Notes: a model not told the origin generated them from the letters alone. 64,000 nt of DNA from AP-15 sp963700185 (GCA_963700185.1 CAVOWP010000015.1:62001-126000), one strand, 5' to 3'; shown: positions 18,271 to 27,397, numbered from the stretch's first letter. Program-made: numbers and translations.

Positions 18271-19413
18271 ATGCGTGAGCCGCCGCTGATACTGGTCGTC
18301 GACGACGTAACGGACAACGTCGACATCCTGCAGATGCGCTTGGAAAGCCAGGGCTATGAGGTCGTGAGCGCCGGGGACGGGGTCGAGGCGCTGGTAAAAA
18401 CCCGCGAGCTGCTGCCCGACCTCGTGCTGCTCGACATCATGATGCCGAAGATGGACGGCATCGAGACCGTCAAGCGGCTGAAGGCCGACGCCTCGCTGCC
18501 CTTCATCCCGGTGATCCTTGTGACCGCCAAAGCGGATGGCGCGGACGTTGTCGCGGGGCTGGAAAGCGGGGGCGACGATTACCTGACGAAGCCGGTCGAT
18601 CATGCCGCGCTGTCGGCGCGGGTGCGCGCGATGCTGCGCATCAAGGCCTTGCACGATACTGTGCAGGCCCAGGCACAGCGGCTCGAGGAACAGGCGGCCG
18701 AGCTCGCCGCGTGGAGCAAGACCCTCGAAGAGAGGGTTGCGGTGCAGGTCAGTGAGATCGAACGGATTGGCCGGTTGAAGTGGTTCCTCGCGCCGCAGAT
18801 CGCGCACACTATTGTGTCTTCCGGCGGTGAGGCGATCCTCGAGAGCCACCGGCGCGACATCGTCGTGCTGTTCTGCGATATGCGCGGCTTTACCGCCTTT
18901 TCGGAGACCGCGGAACCGGAAGACGTGATGGCTGTCTTGCGCGAGTATCACGGCGCACTCGGACCGCTGGTCCACCGTTACGAGGGAACGCTCGATCGCT
19001 TCACCGGCGACGGTATGCTTGTGGTCTTCAACGACCCGGTGCCATGCCCTGATCCTGCCCTCCGCGCGGTTCGGCTGGCGGTCGATATGCGCGACGCGGC
19101 AGCTTCGCTCGCTCGCTCATGGACGGCACGCGGACATGAAATCGGCTTCGGCGTCGGGATCGCCCAAGGCTATGCCACATTGGGGCGGATCGGTTTTGAG
19201 GGCCGCTTCGACTACACCGCGATCGGCACCGTCACCAATCTGGCGGCCCGGCTCTGCGCCGAAGCCAAAGACGGCCAAATTCTGGTGACGCAGCGCGTGG
19301 CGGCGGCGATCGACAAAATAGCCGAGCTGCAGCATCTCGGCGATATTCCGTTCAAGGGCCTCGCCCGCCCGATTGCTGTGCTGAACGTCAGCGGGCTCGT
19401 ATTGAGCCAGTAG
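18271..19413 (+). CDS. Receiver-class III adenylate/guanylate cyclase
   Basis: A 380-residue fusion of an N-terminal receiver (Asp55 in LVLLDIMMPK, Lys107 in YLTKPVDH) with a coiled linker (about 125-170) and a class III nucleotide cyclase domain (about 195-375). The two metal-binding aspartates are visible as VLFCDMRGF (Asp203) and FTGDGM (Asp247), and the transition-state Asn/Arg pair lies in GTVTNLAARLC (Asn323, Arg327). It should make cAMP or cGMP when its receiver is phosphorylated, probably by the GAF-array kinase upstream. AAGGGG precedes the ATG. Substrate preference is not assignable with certainty by eye. Confidence 0.93.
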   Translation: MREPPLILVVDDVTDNVDILQMRLESQGYEVVSAGDGVEALVKTRELLPDLVLLDIMMPKMDGIETVKRLKADASLPFIPVILVTAKADGADVVAGLESGGDDYLTKPVDHAALSARVRAMLRIKALHDTVQAQAQRLEEQAAELAAWSKTLEERVAVQVSEIERIGRLKWFLAPQIAHTIVSSGGEAILESHRRDIVVLFCDMRGFTAFSETAEPEDVMAVLREYHGALGPLVHRYEGTLDRFTGDGMLVVFNDPVPCPDPALRAVRLAVDMRDAAASLARSWTARGHEIGFGVGIAQGYATLGRIGFEGRFDYTAIGTVTNLAARLCAEAKDGQILVTQRVAAAIDKIAELQHLGDIPFKGLARPIAVLNVSGLVLSQ

Positions 19414-19422
19414 GGCCTGCCG

Positions 19423-20508
19423 TCAGCTCTTGCGTTGCCGCTCGACCTGCATGTTGGCGAGGAATACGACCAGCGGATGGACGCCCATCTTCACCAGCGC
19501 TTGCGTGTCGAGCGCGAGCAAAGCGGTCCGCTGTGGCGGCGTCAGCCGAAAATGGTCGGCATAGCCTGCGGCGTCGGCGAGATATTCGCCGCGCCGATGT
19601 TCGTCGTGCGCCAATCCATGCAGAGCGGTCGTCAGCTCGACCAGCTCCGGCTTGATCGAGGGATAATGCGGATCGGGGTCGTCGGGCGGTGGAGTGAAAA
19701 ATCCGAGCGAAGCATAGTTGTGATGCCAGCTCGGTTCCAGCGCGGCGATGTCGGGCTTGCGTTCGCCGAGCGCACCGGCGGCTGCCGCCCAGCAGCGCAA
19801 CTCGACATTGCCGGCCTCGTCGAGCGCGGCTTCGTCCCAGCCGATCAGCGACTTCAGATTGCCGGTGCAGAGCTGAGCCATGACCGCCTCGTCCCAGGCG
19901 AGCTCCGGGTGAGGATAACGCTCGGTGCCGGGGAAATGCGACATGCCGCCGCTCGCCACGACCGCTGTCCTCAGCCCCATCGCGGTAACGATCCGGGCCA
20001 CCGCCTGGCCAAAGGCGTAACAGCGCTCCATTGTCGGCTGCGGCGGCAGGTAGGCATTGACCCAGATCGGCAGGACCGGGTCCTCGACACCGAGATGGGT
20101 GAGCGGGATGCCCATCGCGTAGTCGATCTTGGCAACGCTGGTGAAGGCCGGGTCGAAGCCCTGCCGATAAAGCTGCCGGACGAGCTCCAAACCGATCTCG
20201 CTCGGAACCTTCCAGCGGAAGTTCCGGCCCGCGAATATGCCCTCGGCCGAGTCCCCGACATGAATCGTGAAAGGCGGCGCCGCCTGATGGAAAAACTGCT
20301 CGGCATGGTCGTTCGAAAAGATGATCCAAAGCTGGGGCGTCAAGGCCTTCAGTTTGGCGCCGATTTCGGCTGCCATCGCCCGCACCCGCTCGACCGTATC
20401 GCGGTCCTCGGTTTCGGGCATCGTAAAGAATTGCGGGGCGTGGGGCAGCATCGCGCCACCGATAACGCTCGAGGCGATCACGCTCGAATTAAGGGCTCGG
20501 CCTTGCAT
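19423..20508 (-). CDS. LigB-LigA fused extradiol ring-cleavage dioxygenase
   Basis: A 361-residue class III (LigB-type) Fe(II) extradiol dioxygenase with a C-terminal LigA-like segment, an arrangement known from gallate dioxygenase. Start ATG 20508 has GGAG close upstream; the longer open frame to 21165 is antisense to the Arg-rich gene and not credible. Metal and base residues are visible: His23 in MLPHAPQF, His68 in FSNDHAEQF and the catalytic-base region SGGMSHFPG (His191). The LigA-like part (about 300-361) contains YADHFRLTPPQRTALL and LVKMGVHPLVVF. The substrate is probably a protocatechuate- or gallate-like catechol. It is convergent with the cyclase gene and divergent from the gene at 20620. 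Confidence 0.9.
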   Translation of the reverse strand: MQGRALNSSVIASSVIGGAMLPHAPQFFTMPETEDRDTVERVRAMAAEIGAKLKALTPQLWIIFSNDHAEQFFHQAAPPFTIHVGDSAEGIFAGRNFRWKVPSEIGLELVRQLYRQGFDPAFTSVAKIDYAMGIPLTHLGVEDPVLPIWVNAYLPPQPTMERCYAFGQAVARIVTAMGLRTAVVASGGMSHFPGTERYPHPELAWDEAVMAQLCTGNLKSLIGWDEAALDEAGNVELRCWAAAAGALGERKPDIAALEPSWHHNYASLGFFTPPPDDPDPHYPSIKPELVELTTALHGLAHDEHRRGEYLADAAGYADHFRLTPPQRTALLALDTQALVKMGVHPLVVFLANMQVERQRKS

Positions 20509-20619
20509 TACCAGCTCCGACTCTGATCTTGCTCTGATCTTGCGCAGTTGACATCGCGACGCTCCGCTGGTCGTGGTACCGTCACAGGAAATCGTATCGC
20601 CGTTCGAGGAAACGACCCG

Positions 20620-21756
20620 ATGCCGCATTCGTCCGACGATCAGCCCAGCACTCCCGCGGCAAGTGTAGAGACCGAAACGCCGAGTGCAACCGCCGGCGAG
20701 GCTCCGGACGGCGGCAGTTCCCCTGTCCCCTCCTCGGCAGACGGCGAAGCCTACCCGCCGCGCCGCCGGCGACGGCGACGGAGACCCCCACCGGCGGCAG
20801 CTTCGCAAGAAACAGCAGTGGCGGGCGAAACGGCAGCGGAAGAGACGCCACCGGCGGGCGATAAAGTTCACGACACTCAGGCCGACGCCCGGGGAGATAT
20901 TCGTGGCGACGCTCAGGCGCCAAAACCCCGCCGTCATCGCCGCCGCCGTCGCGGGCCGCCGCGCGAGATGGCGCAACACTCGCCGGCGAGCGGCGATGGT
21001 CCGGTCGACGAGAGTGGTCGGCCAGACCCAACGACGGTCGCTCCCGGCGAAGACGCGACGCAGCCTCAGCCTGCGCCCGGGGTGGCCGATGAGCCACCCC
21101 GCCCCCGGCGCCGCCGGCCGGCGCGTACACCAGGTCTGATGGACCCGGCGGCTTCCGGCGGCCAAACCCCCAGCGGCTCCTTAGCGATTACCGACGGCGA
21201 ATCACAATCTGAGCCTGGGACGGTCGGGAGGCCTTGGCCGGGCCGTCCGCGCAACCGGCGGCCATCCCACCCGGCGACACCAGAAGGGGATCCGCGCAGC
21301 CATGGTCCGCGTCAGCCGCGTGAGCGAGCTGGGGAGCCGCGTGACGCCGGCGCGCGAGGGCCGGATCGACGGGATCAGAGCTCGGACGATCGAGGGCGGC
21401 GGGACAGGCGATCGAGCGGACGACCGCCGGGAAGAGGGCGGAACGCTCCGCTGAGAAAGCCGGAGCAGAAGCTCTATGCCCTCGAATTGGTGGTCGACCG
21501 GGGTTTCGAGGATGTCACCGAAGATTCGGACGAAGGTGGCACCCGTCGCATCCACTGGACGATTATCAAGCGCACAGTCGCCGACCAGAAAAGCGGCAAG
21601 GCGATGTCTGCGTCCTATGTTCTGCGGCGAGAAGGCGTTGAGGCCGAATTCCCCAATCTCGGCGCGGCGCGCGCGGCAGTGAACAAGACGATCGTCCACC
21701 CCGAGAAGCTGACCCTTTCAAAAGCTGAGCACGTCGCTGCAAAAGGCAGCCGCTGA
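20620..21756 (+). CDS. Arg/Pro-rich disordered protein with small C-terminal domain
   Basis: A 378-residue protein whose first 285 residues are low complexity: clusters such as PPRRRRRRRRPPP, KPRRHRRRRRGPP and PPRPRRRRPART are separated by acidic Ser/Thr/Gly/Pro stretches, much like the basic tails of RNase E-type and other RNA-binding proteins. The last 90 residues look folded (LYALELVVDRGFEDVTED through IHWTIIKRTVADQ to LGAARAAVNKTIVHPEKL). ATG 20620 is preferred over frames opening earlier. I do not recognise a named family; the basic repeats suggest nucleic-acid binding, which is inference only. It is divergent from the dioxygenase. Confidence 0.75.
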   Translation: MPHSSDDQPSTPAASVETETPSATAGEAPDGGSSPVPSSADGEAYPPRRRRRRRRPPPAAASQETAVAGETAAEETPPAGDKVHDTQADARGDIRGDAQAPKPRRHRRRRRGPPREMAQHSPASGDGPVDESGRPDPTTVAPGEDATQPQPAPGVADEPPRPRRRRPARTPGLMDPAASGGQTPSGSLAITDGESQSEPGTVGRPWPGRPRNRRPSHPATPEGDPRSHGPRQPRERAGEPRDAGARGPDRRDQSSDDRGRRDRRSSGRPPGRGRNAPLRKPEQKLYALELVVDRGFEDVTEDSDEGGTRRIHWTIIKRTVADQKSGKAMSASYVLRREGVEAEFPNLGAARAAVNKTIVHPEKLTLSKAEHVAAKGSR

Positions 21757-21778
21757 ACTGAAGTCGGATTGCGCCGCA

Positions 21779-22129
21779 TTACGGCTTACCCATCGAGCCT
21801 GGATGCCGGGGAACGGCGCTCGCTACATGGGCGGTCAGGCCCGGCCCAAATTTGCGGACCTGGCGGGACCTTGGCAGGTTTTGATAGACCCAAAGAAATA
21901 TCGCACCGACAAGTGTGCCGGCGACCAATTTGCCGAGCAGGCCCGCGCCAAGAAATACCGTCGAGGTCCAAGACACGACCGGCACGCAAATCACCGCGAT
22001 AGAAGTGGCGACCCAGAACGCGTGAAGGCGCTGACCAATCCGCGCCCCGTTGTAAGACCAGTCGGCCCAGGCGGTACTGAGGGCGCCGAGGCCCGCAGCC
22101 AGCAGCTGTATCAGAAAAATCTCCATCAT
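21779..22129 (-). CDS. Small membrane protein, about three helices
   Basis: A 116-residue product read from ATG 22129 (or ATG 22126; AGGA is close to both). Hydrophobic segments lie at about residues 3-20, 38-60 and 62-80, for example AFWVATSIAVICVPVV and LGAGLLGKLVAGTLVGAIFLWV. The C-terminal tail is basic. It has no recognisable domain. A perfect inverted repeat 30 bases upstream (22159-22185) could be its operator. Confidence 0.55.
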   Translation of the reverse strand: MMEIFLIQLLAAGLGALSTAWADWSYNGARIGQRLHAFWVATSIAVICVPVVSWTSTVFLGAGLLGKLVAGTLVGAIFLWVYQNLPRSRQVRKFGPGLTAHVASAVPRHPGSMGKP

Positions 22130-22158
22130 TCCTGTTTCCCCACGGTCAATAGGCCGGA

Positions 22159-22185
22159 CCAATATCGCGCTTAGCGCGATATTGG
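22159..22185. promoter_or_regulatory. Perfect 12-bp inverted repeat, possible operator
   Basis: CCAATATCGCGC and its exact reverse complement flank a 3-base loop (TTA). It lies about 30 bases upstream of the minus-strand membrane gene. No T-run follows on either strand, so a terminator is less likely than a protein-binding site. Confidence 0.45.
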
Positions 22186-22400
22186 CGGCACATTTATCAC
22201 TTTTCCATTGCAAATTTGTTGACGCGAAAAACACCGGGAGACGCTCCGGTTGGTGACCGCTTTGCGTCGGAAAACTTTCCGGCTTGCCGTGGACGGGAAA
22301 TGGGACATACTGGTTTCAATCTGACAACCGGCACGGCACGATTTGTGCCTGTAGAATCGAGCACGGAATTTGCCGTGCGAGAGTCAAGCAGAGGAGCCCG

Positions 22401-22532
22401 ATGGCGCACGCGGCAATGACACGGTTGCCAGAGCCACTGCCACTCGCCACGGCGATACTGTCAAACATCGCGCTGTCGCTCTTTCTGTGGAATATCGCCT
22501 TTCGGATTGCGGGTTTGCTGTTGGGAGGCTAA
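22401..22532 (+). CDS. Possible 43-residue single-helix membrane protein
   Basis: From ATG 22401, with AGAGGAG upstream, to TAA 22532. The product has a soluble N-terminus of about 15 residues, then one hydrophobic helix (ILSNIALSLFLWNIAFRIAG). The good ribosome site and the coherent helix support a real small protein. No family is recognised. The 22186-22400 stretch before it holds no other gene that I can see. Confidence 0.45.
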   Translation: MAHAAMTRLPEPLPLATAILSNIALSLFLWNIAFRIAGLLLGG

Positions 22533-22539
22533 CACCCGA

Positions 22540-23265
22540 TCACCTGCCCTGCGCCGCGCGCTGTATAGCCAACTGCAGCGCTTGGTCGAGTTTTCTGGAA
22601 AATCGAGTCGGCGCGGCGCCAAAACCCGATGCTCCGGCCCAAGCGTAGGGTTCAGAACATCCGGTGTAGACAAGCGAGTCCGGCGCCGCCGACTGGGGCT
22701 CCCTCGCGTCTTCGCTCGATTGCCGGTGGCGCTTAGGCTCGGCCCCGTCGCACAGGCCGCTTTCATGGAGCACGCGCCGCAAATAGGCCGCGACGCCGAC
22801 GAGAAATTGGTCGGGAGGTCGTCCGGCCTTGACCCACGCATCCATCTTGCCAATGCCCCAATTGTAAGCAGCGATCGCGTCGGGCCAGTTGGCGTATCGC
22901 CCGTACAGCTGTAACAGATACGCTCTTCCTATTGCCCGGTTCTGCAAGGGATCAAATCGGTCCCCGCCGCCGACATCCGTCGCCGCCGCCTCGCTGACCT
23001 GCATCGGCCCTTGCGGTCCGGAGGGATCCGGGCGCCACATCGCCATGTCGCTGCCGTGGCTCGACTCCGCTCCATCCACCGCGCTCGCTACGCGCTCGAG
23101 CGGCGCCGTTGGATCGGCGTTCCTGGCCGCCAAACGGCCCGAATGGGCGAGCTTACCGGGCACGGTCGGAGCGTCACGTAAGCCCACCCGCTCACCCGCT
23201 AGTGCGTCCGCAGCAATCGTCTGGCTCGCAAACAAAGCAGTAATCAGCCATTTAGTGTAACCCAC
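22540..23265 (-). CDS. Lytic transglycosylase (SLT domain), secreted
   Basis: A 241-residue exported peptidoglycan lytic transglycosylase. Residues 1-23 form a signal peptide ending in ADALAG. The SLT fold spans about 58-160: the catalytic Glu67 is in DGAESSHG, followed by GPQGPMQVSEAAATDVG and NRAIGRAYLLQLYGRY, then the AAYNWGIGKMD signature. It cleaves the MurNAc-GlcNAc bond to form 1,6-anhydroMurNAc. The C-terminal 70 residues are basic and low complexity. It converges with the small membrane protein at 22401. VirB1-like roles in a secretion system are possible, but no such system is nearby. Confidence 0.88.
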   Translation of the reverse strand: MGYTKWLITALFASQTIAADALAGERVGLRDAPTVPGKLAHSGRLAARNADPTAPLERVASAVDGAESSHGSDMAMWRPDPSGPQGPMQVSEAAATDVGGGDRFDPLQNRAIGRAYLLQLYGRYANWPDAIAAYNWGIGKMDAWVKAGRPPDQFLVGVAAYLRRVLHESGLCDGAEPKRHRQSSEDAREPQSAAPDSLVYTGCSEPYAWAGASGFGAAPTRFSRKLDQALQLAIQRAAQGR

Positions 23266-23395
23266 AAGGGTTCCCCCTCACAGCTGCTAAATAATATATC
23301 AGCTTTTGGCTGGAATTAGACCGATATTCGTAGTTAAATTTTCATTACTCTTGTCGTGGCTGGCAAACAGCAATGTTCGCGCGGTAAAACGTGTC

Positions 23396-24599
23396 TCAAA
23401 AGACCTCGAATAGCCCGGCTGCGCCCATGCCGCCGCCGACGCACATTGTGACGACAACATAACGAACTCCGCCGCGCTTACCCTCGATCAGCGCGTGACC
23501 GACCATGCGGGCACCGGACATTCCGTAAGGGTGACCGATCGAAATGGCGCCGCCGTCGACATTGTACCGCTCGGGGTCGATACCGAGCCGGTTGCGGCAG
23601 TAAAGAGCCTGCACGGCGAAAGCTTCGTTGAGCTCCCAGAGCCCGATATCCTCGACCTTGAGCCCGTGCTGCCGCAGCAGCTTTGGAACGGCAAAAACCG
23701 GGCCGATCCCCATCTCGTCCGGCCCGCAGCCGACAACGGCAATACCGCGATAGGCGCCGAGCGGCTGCAGCCCGCGGCGTTCAGCCTCCTTCGCCTCCAT
23801 CAGCAGCGAGGCGGATGCGCCGTCGGACAGCTGGGAGGCGTTCCCCGCCGTGATGAACCGGCCCTCTTTGACTGTCTGCCCATCGCGGAACACCGGTTTC
23901 AACGAGGCCAAAGCCGCGAGCGTCGTCGATGGCCGGTTGCCTTCATCTTTTTCGAGCGTCACCGGGACTTCGGAGACCTCACCGGTCTCGCGGTTTTCGA
24001 CCCGCATAACCGAGGGGAGCGGAGCGATCTCCTGATCGAAATGGCCTGCCGCCTGTCCCGCTGCAGTCCGTTGCTGGGACTGCAGGGCGTATTCGTCCTG
24101 CCCGTCGCGGGTAACCTGGTACCGCTCGGCGACGATCTCGGCCGTTTCGATCATCGTCATGTAAAGATCGGGCCGGTGCTCGAGCAGCCAGGGATCCTGC
24201 GCCCGAAATTGGTTTCGATGCTCGTTCTGGACCAGCGAGATCGAACTCGACCCCGCCGCCGACGGCGATTTCCATTCCGTCATCAGCGATCTGTTTCGCG
24301 GCGGTGGCGATCGCCATCAGGCCCGAAGCGCATTGGCGATCGATCGTCATCCCGGCGACCGAAACAGGCAGCCCGCCGCGGACCGCCGCCTGCCGGGCCA
24401 AATTGAAGCCGCTCGACCCTTGCTGCAGCGCGGCGCCGAGCACGACATCCTCGACTTCGGCCGGATCGACCCCGGCGCGTCGCACCGCCTCGGCAACCAC
24501 GTGGCCGGCGAGAGCCTGCGCCTGCGTATCGTTGAAAGCACCGCGATAAGCCCTGCCGATCGGCGTGCGGGCGGTCGATACGATGACGGCTTCGCGCAT
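23396..24599 (-). CDS. Acetyl-CoA acetyltransferase (thiolase), one frameshift
   Basis: A thiolase of about 400 residues that makes or cleaves 3-ketoacyl-CoA. The N-terminal part, from ATG 24599 with GGGAGGA upstream, begins MREAVIVSTARTPIGRAYRG and has the nucleophile Cys90 in MTIDRQCASG. The C-terminal part has GHPYGMSGARM and the second cysteine in MCVGGGMGAAGL. The two parts are in different frames. The break is at 24243-24248 (GAACTC on the plus strand); removing one base gives the expected GGGVESISLVQNEHR. Both halves are otherwise free of defects, so the gene is probably intact in the cell. It is divergent from the beta-lactamase-like gene. Confidence 0.9.
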
Positions 24600-24737
24600 T
24601 TCGTCCTCCCTTGGGAAGCAGCTGCGGCGCGATCTTACGCCGAACCTATTCTCCCGCCTATCGGGGAGCATGCATGCCCCTCCCACAAGCCCGCGCGGTC
24701 ATGTAGCATCGCAGCAGGACCTTGTGAGGAGACCGCC

Positions 24738-25850
24738 ATGCCTGACGCTTATCCGTTGTCCTCCGCCGACCCGGCGAGCCTCGGCTTCGCCGCGACGTCG
24801 CTGCAGCATCTCGATCGGCTGATCCGTCAGCACGTCGAGGAAGGACGTTACCCCGGCGCGCAGATAGCGCTGGCGCGTCACGGCAAGCTGGCGCTGTTCC
24901 GCACCTATGGCGATGCCAAGACCGAGGGCCGGAACCTGCCGGCGGCGGACGACGCACTTTTTCTCCTGTTCAGCCAGACCAAGGTGCTGACGAGCTGCGC
25001 GGTCTGGACATTGATCGAGGAAGGTAAACTTTCCTTTATGGACCGGATTGCCGATCATCTTCCGGAGTTCGCGAAGCGCGGCAAGGGCGAGATCACCTTG
25101 CATCAGGTCATGACTCATCAGGGCGGCTTTCCAAGCGGCGATGTGACCCAGGCGACCTGGACCGATCACACCAGGATGCGCGCCGAAGTCTGCGACTTTT
25201 CGCTCGACTGGACCCCCGGCTCGCGGCTGCAGTACCACCCGCGTGCCGCACATCTGACCCAGGCGATGGTCATCGAGGCGGTTACCGGGCAGGACTATCG
25301 CGACGTGATCCGGGAAAAGGTGCTGGCGCCGCTCGGGCTCGCAAAGGACATCTTTGTCGGTGTCCCGCCAAGCGAGCAGGAGCGTTGCGCCGACACCTAT
25401 GCGCCGGAGCCGCGCGACAATTCGGCGGAGTTCAAGGCAGCCGGCATGCCGAGCGGCGGCGGCTACGCGACCGCACGAGGGATGGCGGCGTTCTACCAGA
25501 TGCTATTCGGCCGCGGCCGGCTCGGCGATGTGCGGCTGCTGTCGCCGCGGCTCGTCAGTTACGTGACGCGCAGCCACACCGGCGAACGCGGCGACGACGC
25601 GATGGGCGGCATTCCGATGCACCGCGGCCTCGGCCCGCATGTCCGCGGCGACAGCGACCGCATCCGCGGCCTCGGCACGATCGGCGCGCCCGAGACCTTC
25701 GGCCACGGCGGCGCCGGCACCTCATATTCGTGGGCCGACCCGACGAGCGGCGTGTCGTTCACTTATATCACGAACTTCATGTCGCCCGATCCGTGGCACA
25801 CCGCCCGCCTCGATCGCGTCGCCAACCTCGTCCACGCCGCGATCGATTGA
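24738..25850 (+). CDS. Serine hydrolase of the class C beta-lactamase fold
   Basis: A 370-residue cytoplasmic enzyme (no signal peptide) starting at ATG 24738, with AGGAG nine bases upstream. The catalytic Ser-x-x-Lys is SQTK at residues 79-82, the second-motif Tyr is in LQYHPRAAH (Tyr166) and the C-terminal His-Gly-Gly is in FGHGGAGTSYSW. Proteins of this type are esterases or amidases such as EstB and LovD-like acyltransferases rather than antibiotic resistance enzymes. Its neighbours, a divergent thiolase and downstream oxidoreductases, suggest a role in degrading an ester or lactone. The substrate is unknown. Confidence 0.88.
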   Translation: MPDAYPLSSADPASLGFAATSLQHLDRLIRQHVEEGRYPGAQIALARHGKLALFRTYGDAKTEGRNLPAADDALFLLFSQTKVLTSCAVWTLIEEGKLSFMDRIADHLPEFAKRGKGEITLHQVMTHQGGFPSGDVTQATWTDHTRMRAEVCDFSLDWTPGSRLQYHPRAAHLTQAMVIEAVTGQDYRDVIREKVLAPLGLAKDIFVGVPPSEQERCADTYAPEPRDNSAEFKAAGMPSGGGYATARGMAAFYQMLFGRGRLGDVRLLSPRLVSYVTRSHTGERGDDAMGGIPMHRGLGPHVRGDSDRIRGLGTIGAPETFGHGGAGTSYSWADPTSGVSFTYITNFMSPDPWHTARLDRVANLVHAAID

Positions 25851-25887
25851 CCGCGGCTTATTGTGAATCCCATCAACTATGGCCTCT

Positions 25888-26022
25888 TAACCCTCTCCCC
25901 CGCCGGCCGGGGGAGAGGGCAGGGTGAGGGGGGCCGACGAACGGGTTTGCGGCGCCGCCCACCTCACCCTCCCAACCCTGCGGGTTGGGCCCCTCCCTCT
26001 CCCCCCTAAAGGGCGGAGAGGG
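25888..26022. repeat. GC-rich palindromic elements, paired
   Basis: A first palindrome (25888-25932, CTCTCCCCC and GGGGGAGAG arms) is followed by a second, inverted set at 25961-26022 (CCTCACCCTCCC, then an AACCCTGCGGGTT core). They fill the gap before the DAO-type oxidoreductase. Confidence 0.75.
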
Positions 26023-26064
26023 ACTGATGCGTCGGCGCACCGGCTGTCGGGTTGAGGGTCGGCG

Positions 26065-27396
26065 ATGGCGCCGAAGGTCGATCCTGTACGTTCCGACGAG
26101 CTACTGCCGGCGCGTGCCGATGTCGTGATCATAGGCGGCGGGATCATCGGCACCAGCACGGCGCTGTTTCTGGCGCAAAAAGGTGTCCGCGTTGCGCTGT
26201 GCGAGAAGGGGCACATTGCCGGCGAGCAGTCGAGCCGCAATTGGGGCTGGTGCCGCAAGATGGGGCGCGATCCGCGCGAATTGCCGCTGATCATCGAGAG
26301 CCTGCGGCTGTGGCAGGGCATGAACGAATTGGTCGAGGCCGAGACCGGCTTTCGCCAATCCGGCATCATGTATCTGGCCGAGACCCAGGCCGAGCTCGGG
26401 CAGCTCGAAACCTGGCTCGAACACGCCCGCCAGTATCAGCTCGACACCCGCATACTCACCCGTGCCGAAGCGGCGGAGCTGATGCCCGGCCTGACGGGCA
26501 ACTGGACCGGCGCTCTCTACACCGCCAGCGACGGCAAGGCCGAGCCGCAGAAGGCGGCTCCGGCGATCGCCGAGGCGGCGCGGCGGCACGGCGCGGCGAT
26601 TGTGACCCAATGCGCCGTACGCGGCATCGAAACAGAAGGCGGGCGCGTCTCGGCGGTGGTGACCGAAAAGGGCCGCATCTCCTGCGGCAAGGTCGTGCTC
26701 GCCGGCGGCGCCTGGTGCCGGCTGTTCTGCGGCAATCTCGGCATCGCGCTGCCGCAGCTCAAAGTGCTGGCGACGGTCATGCGCACTCAGCCGCTCGAAG
26801 GCGGCCCGGAGATCTCGGCCTCGGGAGGCCTCTTCGGGTTTCGCAAACGGATGGACGGCGGCTACACCGTCGCGACCCTCGGGGTGCGGACGATCGACCT
26901 CGTACCCGATAATTTTCGGCTGTTCTTCGATTACCTGCCCGCAGCGCGGCTGCACTGGAAGAAGTTGCGGTTCCGCGTCGGCCGCCGCTGGATCGAGGAA
27001 TGGCGCATCCCGCGCCATTGGGGCTTGGACCAGGCCTCCCCGTTCGAGGCGGTGCGCGTGCTCGATCCGGAGCCCGACCAGTTCGTCGTCGATCGTGCGC
27101 GCGCCGCCACGGCCGAGGCCTTCCCGGTGTTCCGCAACGCGGTGGTCGCCGAGAGCTGGGGCGGCATGATCGACGTCATGCCCGATGCAATACCGGTCAT
27201 CTCGCCGGTCGAGAGCCTGCCCGGCTTCTACATCGCCACCGGGTTTTCCGGCCACGGCTTCGGCATCGGACCGGGGGCCGGCAAGCTGGTGGCCGATATG
27301 GTCGCCGGCGACCCGACTCTCGTCGATCCGGCGCCGTTTCGCCTGTCCCGATTTACCGACGGCTCGAACCCGCAGCCGCACCCGCTCGCGAGCTGA
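26065..27396 (+). CDS. FAD-dependent oxidoreductase (DAO family)
   Basis: A 443-residue flavoenzyme of the D-amino-acid oxidase/glycine oxidase superfamily. The FAD-binding motif is VIIGGGIIGTSTA at residues 21-33, the substrate-side region has SSRNWGWCRKMGRDP, and the C-terminal FAD motif is GFSGHGFGIGPGAGKLVADM. Such enzymes oxidise amines, N-methyl amino acids or D-amino acids, passing electrons to oxygen or a quinone. It resembles the gamma-glutamylputrescine oxidase/D-amino-acid dehydrogenase group. It has no signal peptide. It converges with the VOC gene, one base after its stop. Confidence 0.9.
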   Translation: MAPKVDPVRSDELLPARADVVIIGGGIIGTSTALFLAQKGVRVALCEKGHIAGEQSSRNWGWCRKMGRDPRELPLIIESLRLWQGMNELVEAETGFRQSGIMYLAETQAELGQLETWLEHARQYQLDTRILTRAEAAELMPGLTGNWTGALYTASDGKAEPQKAAPAIAEAARRHGAAIVTQCAVRGIETEGGRVSAVVTEKGRISCGKVVLAGGAWCRLFCGNLGIALPQLKVLATVMRTQPLEGGPEISASGGLFGFRKRMDGGYTVATLGVRTIDLVPDNFRLFFDYLPAARLHWKKLRFRVGRRWIEEWRIPRHWGLDQASPFEAVRVLDPEPDQFVVDRARAATAEAFPVFRNAVVAESWGGMIDVMPDAIPVISPVESLPGFYIATGFSGHGFGIGPGAGKLVADMVAGDPTLVDPAPFRLSRFTDGSNPQPHPLAS

Positions 27397-27397
27397 T

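Noticed and set aside
20509..21165. N-terminal extension of the LigB-LigA dioxygenase upstream of 20508
   Set aside because: The extension is antisense to the Arg-rich protein gene, lacks LigB similarity, and a good ribosome site precedes ATG 20508.
24285..24738. Extension of the beta-lactamase-fold protein upstream to 24333
   Set aside because: That stretch is antisense to the thiolase N-terminus; the family N-terminus and ribosome site support ATG 24738.
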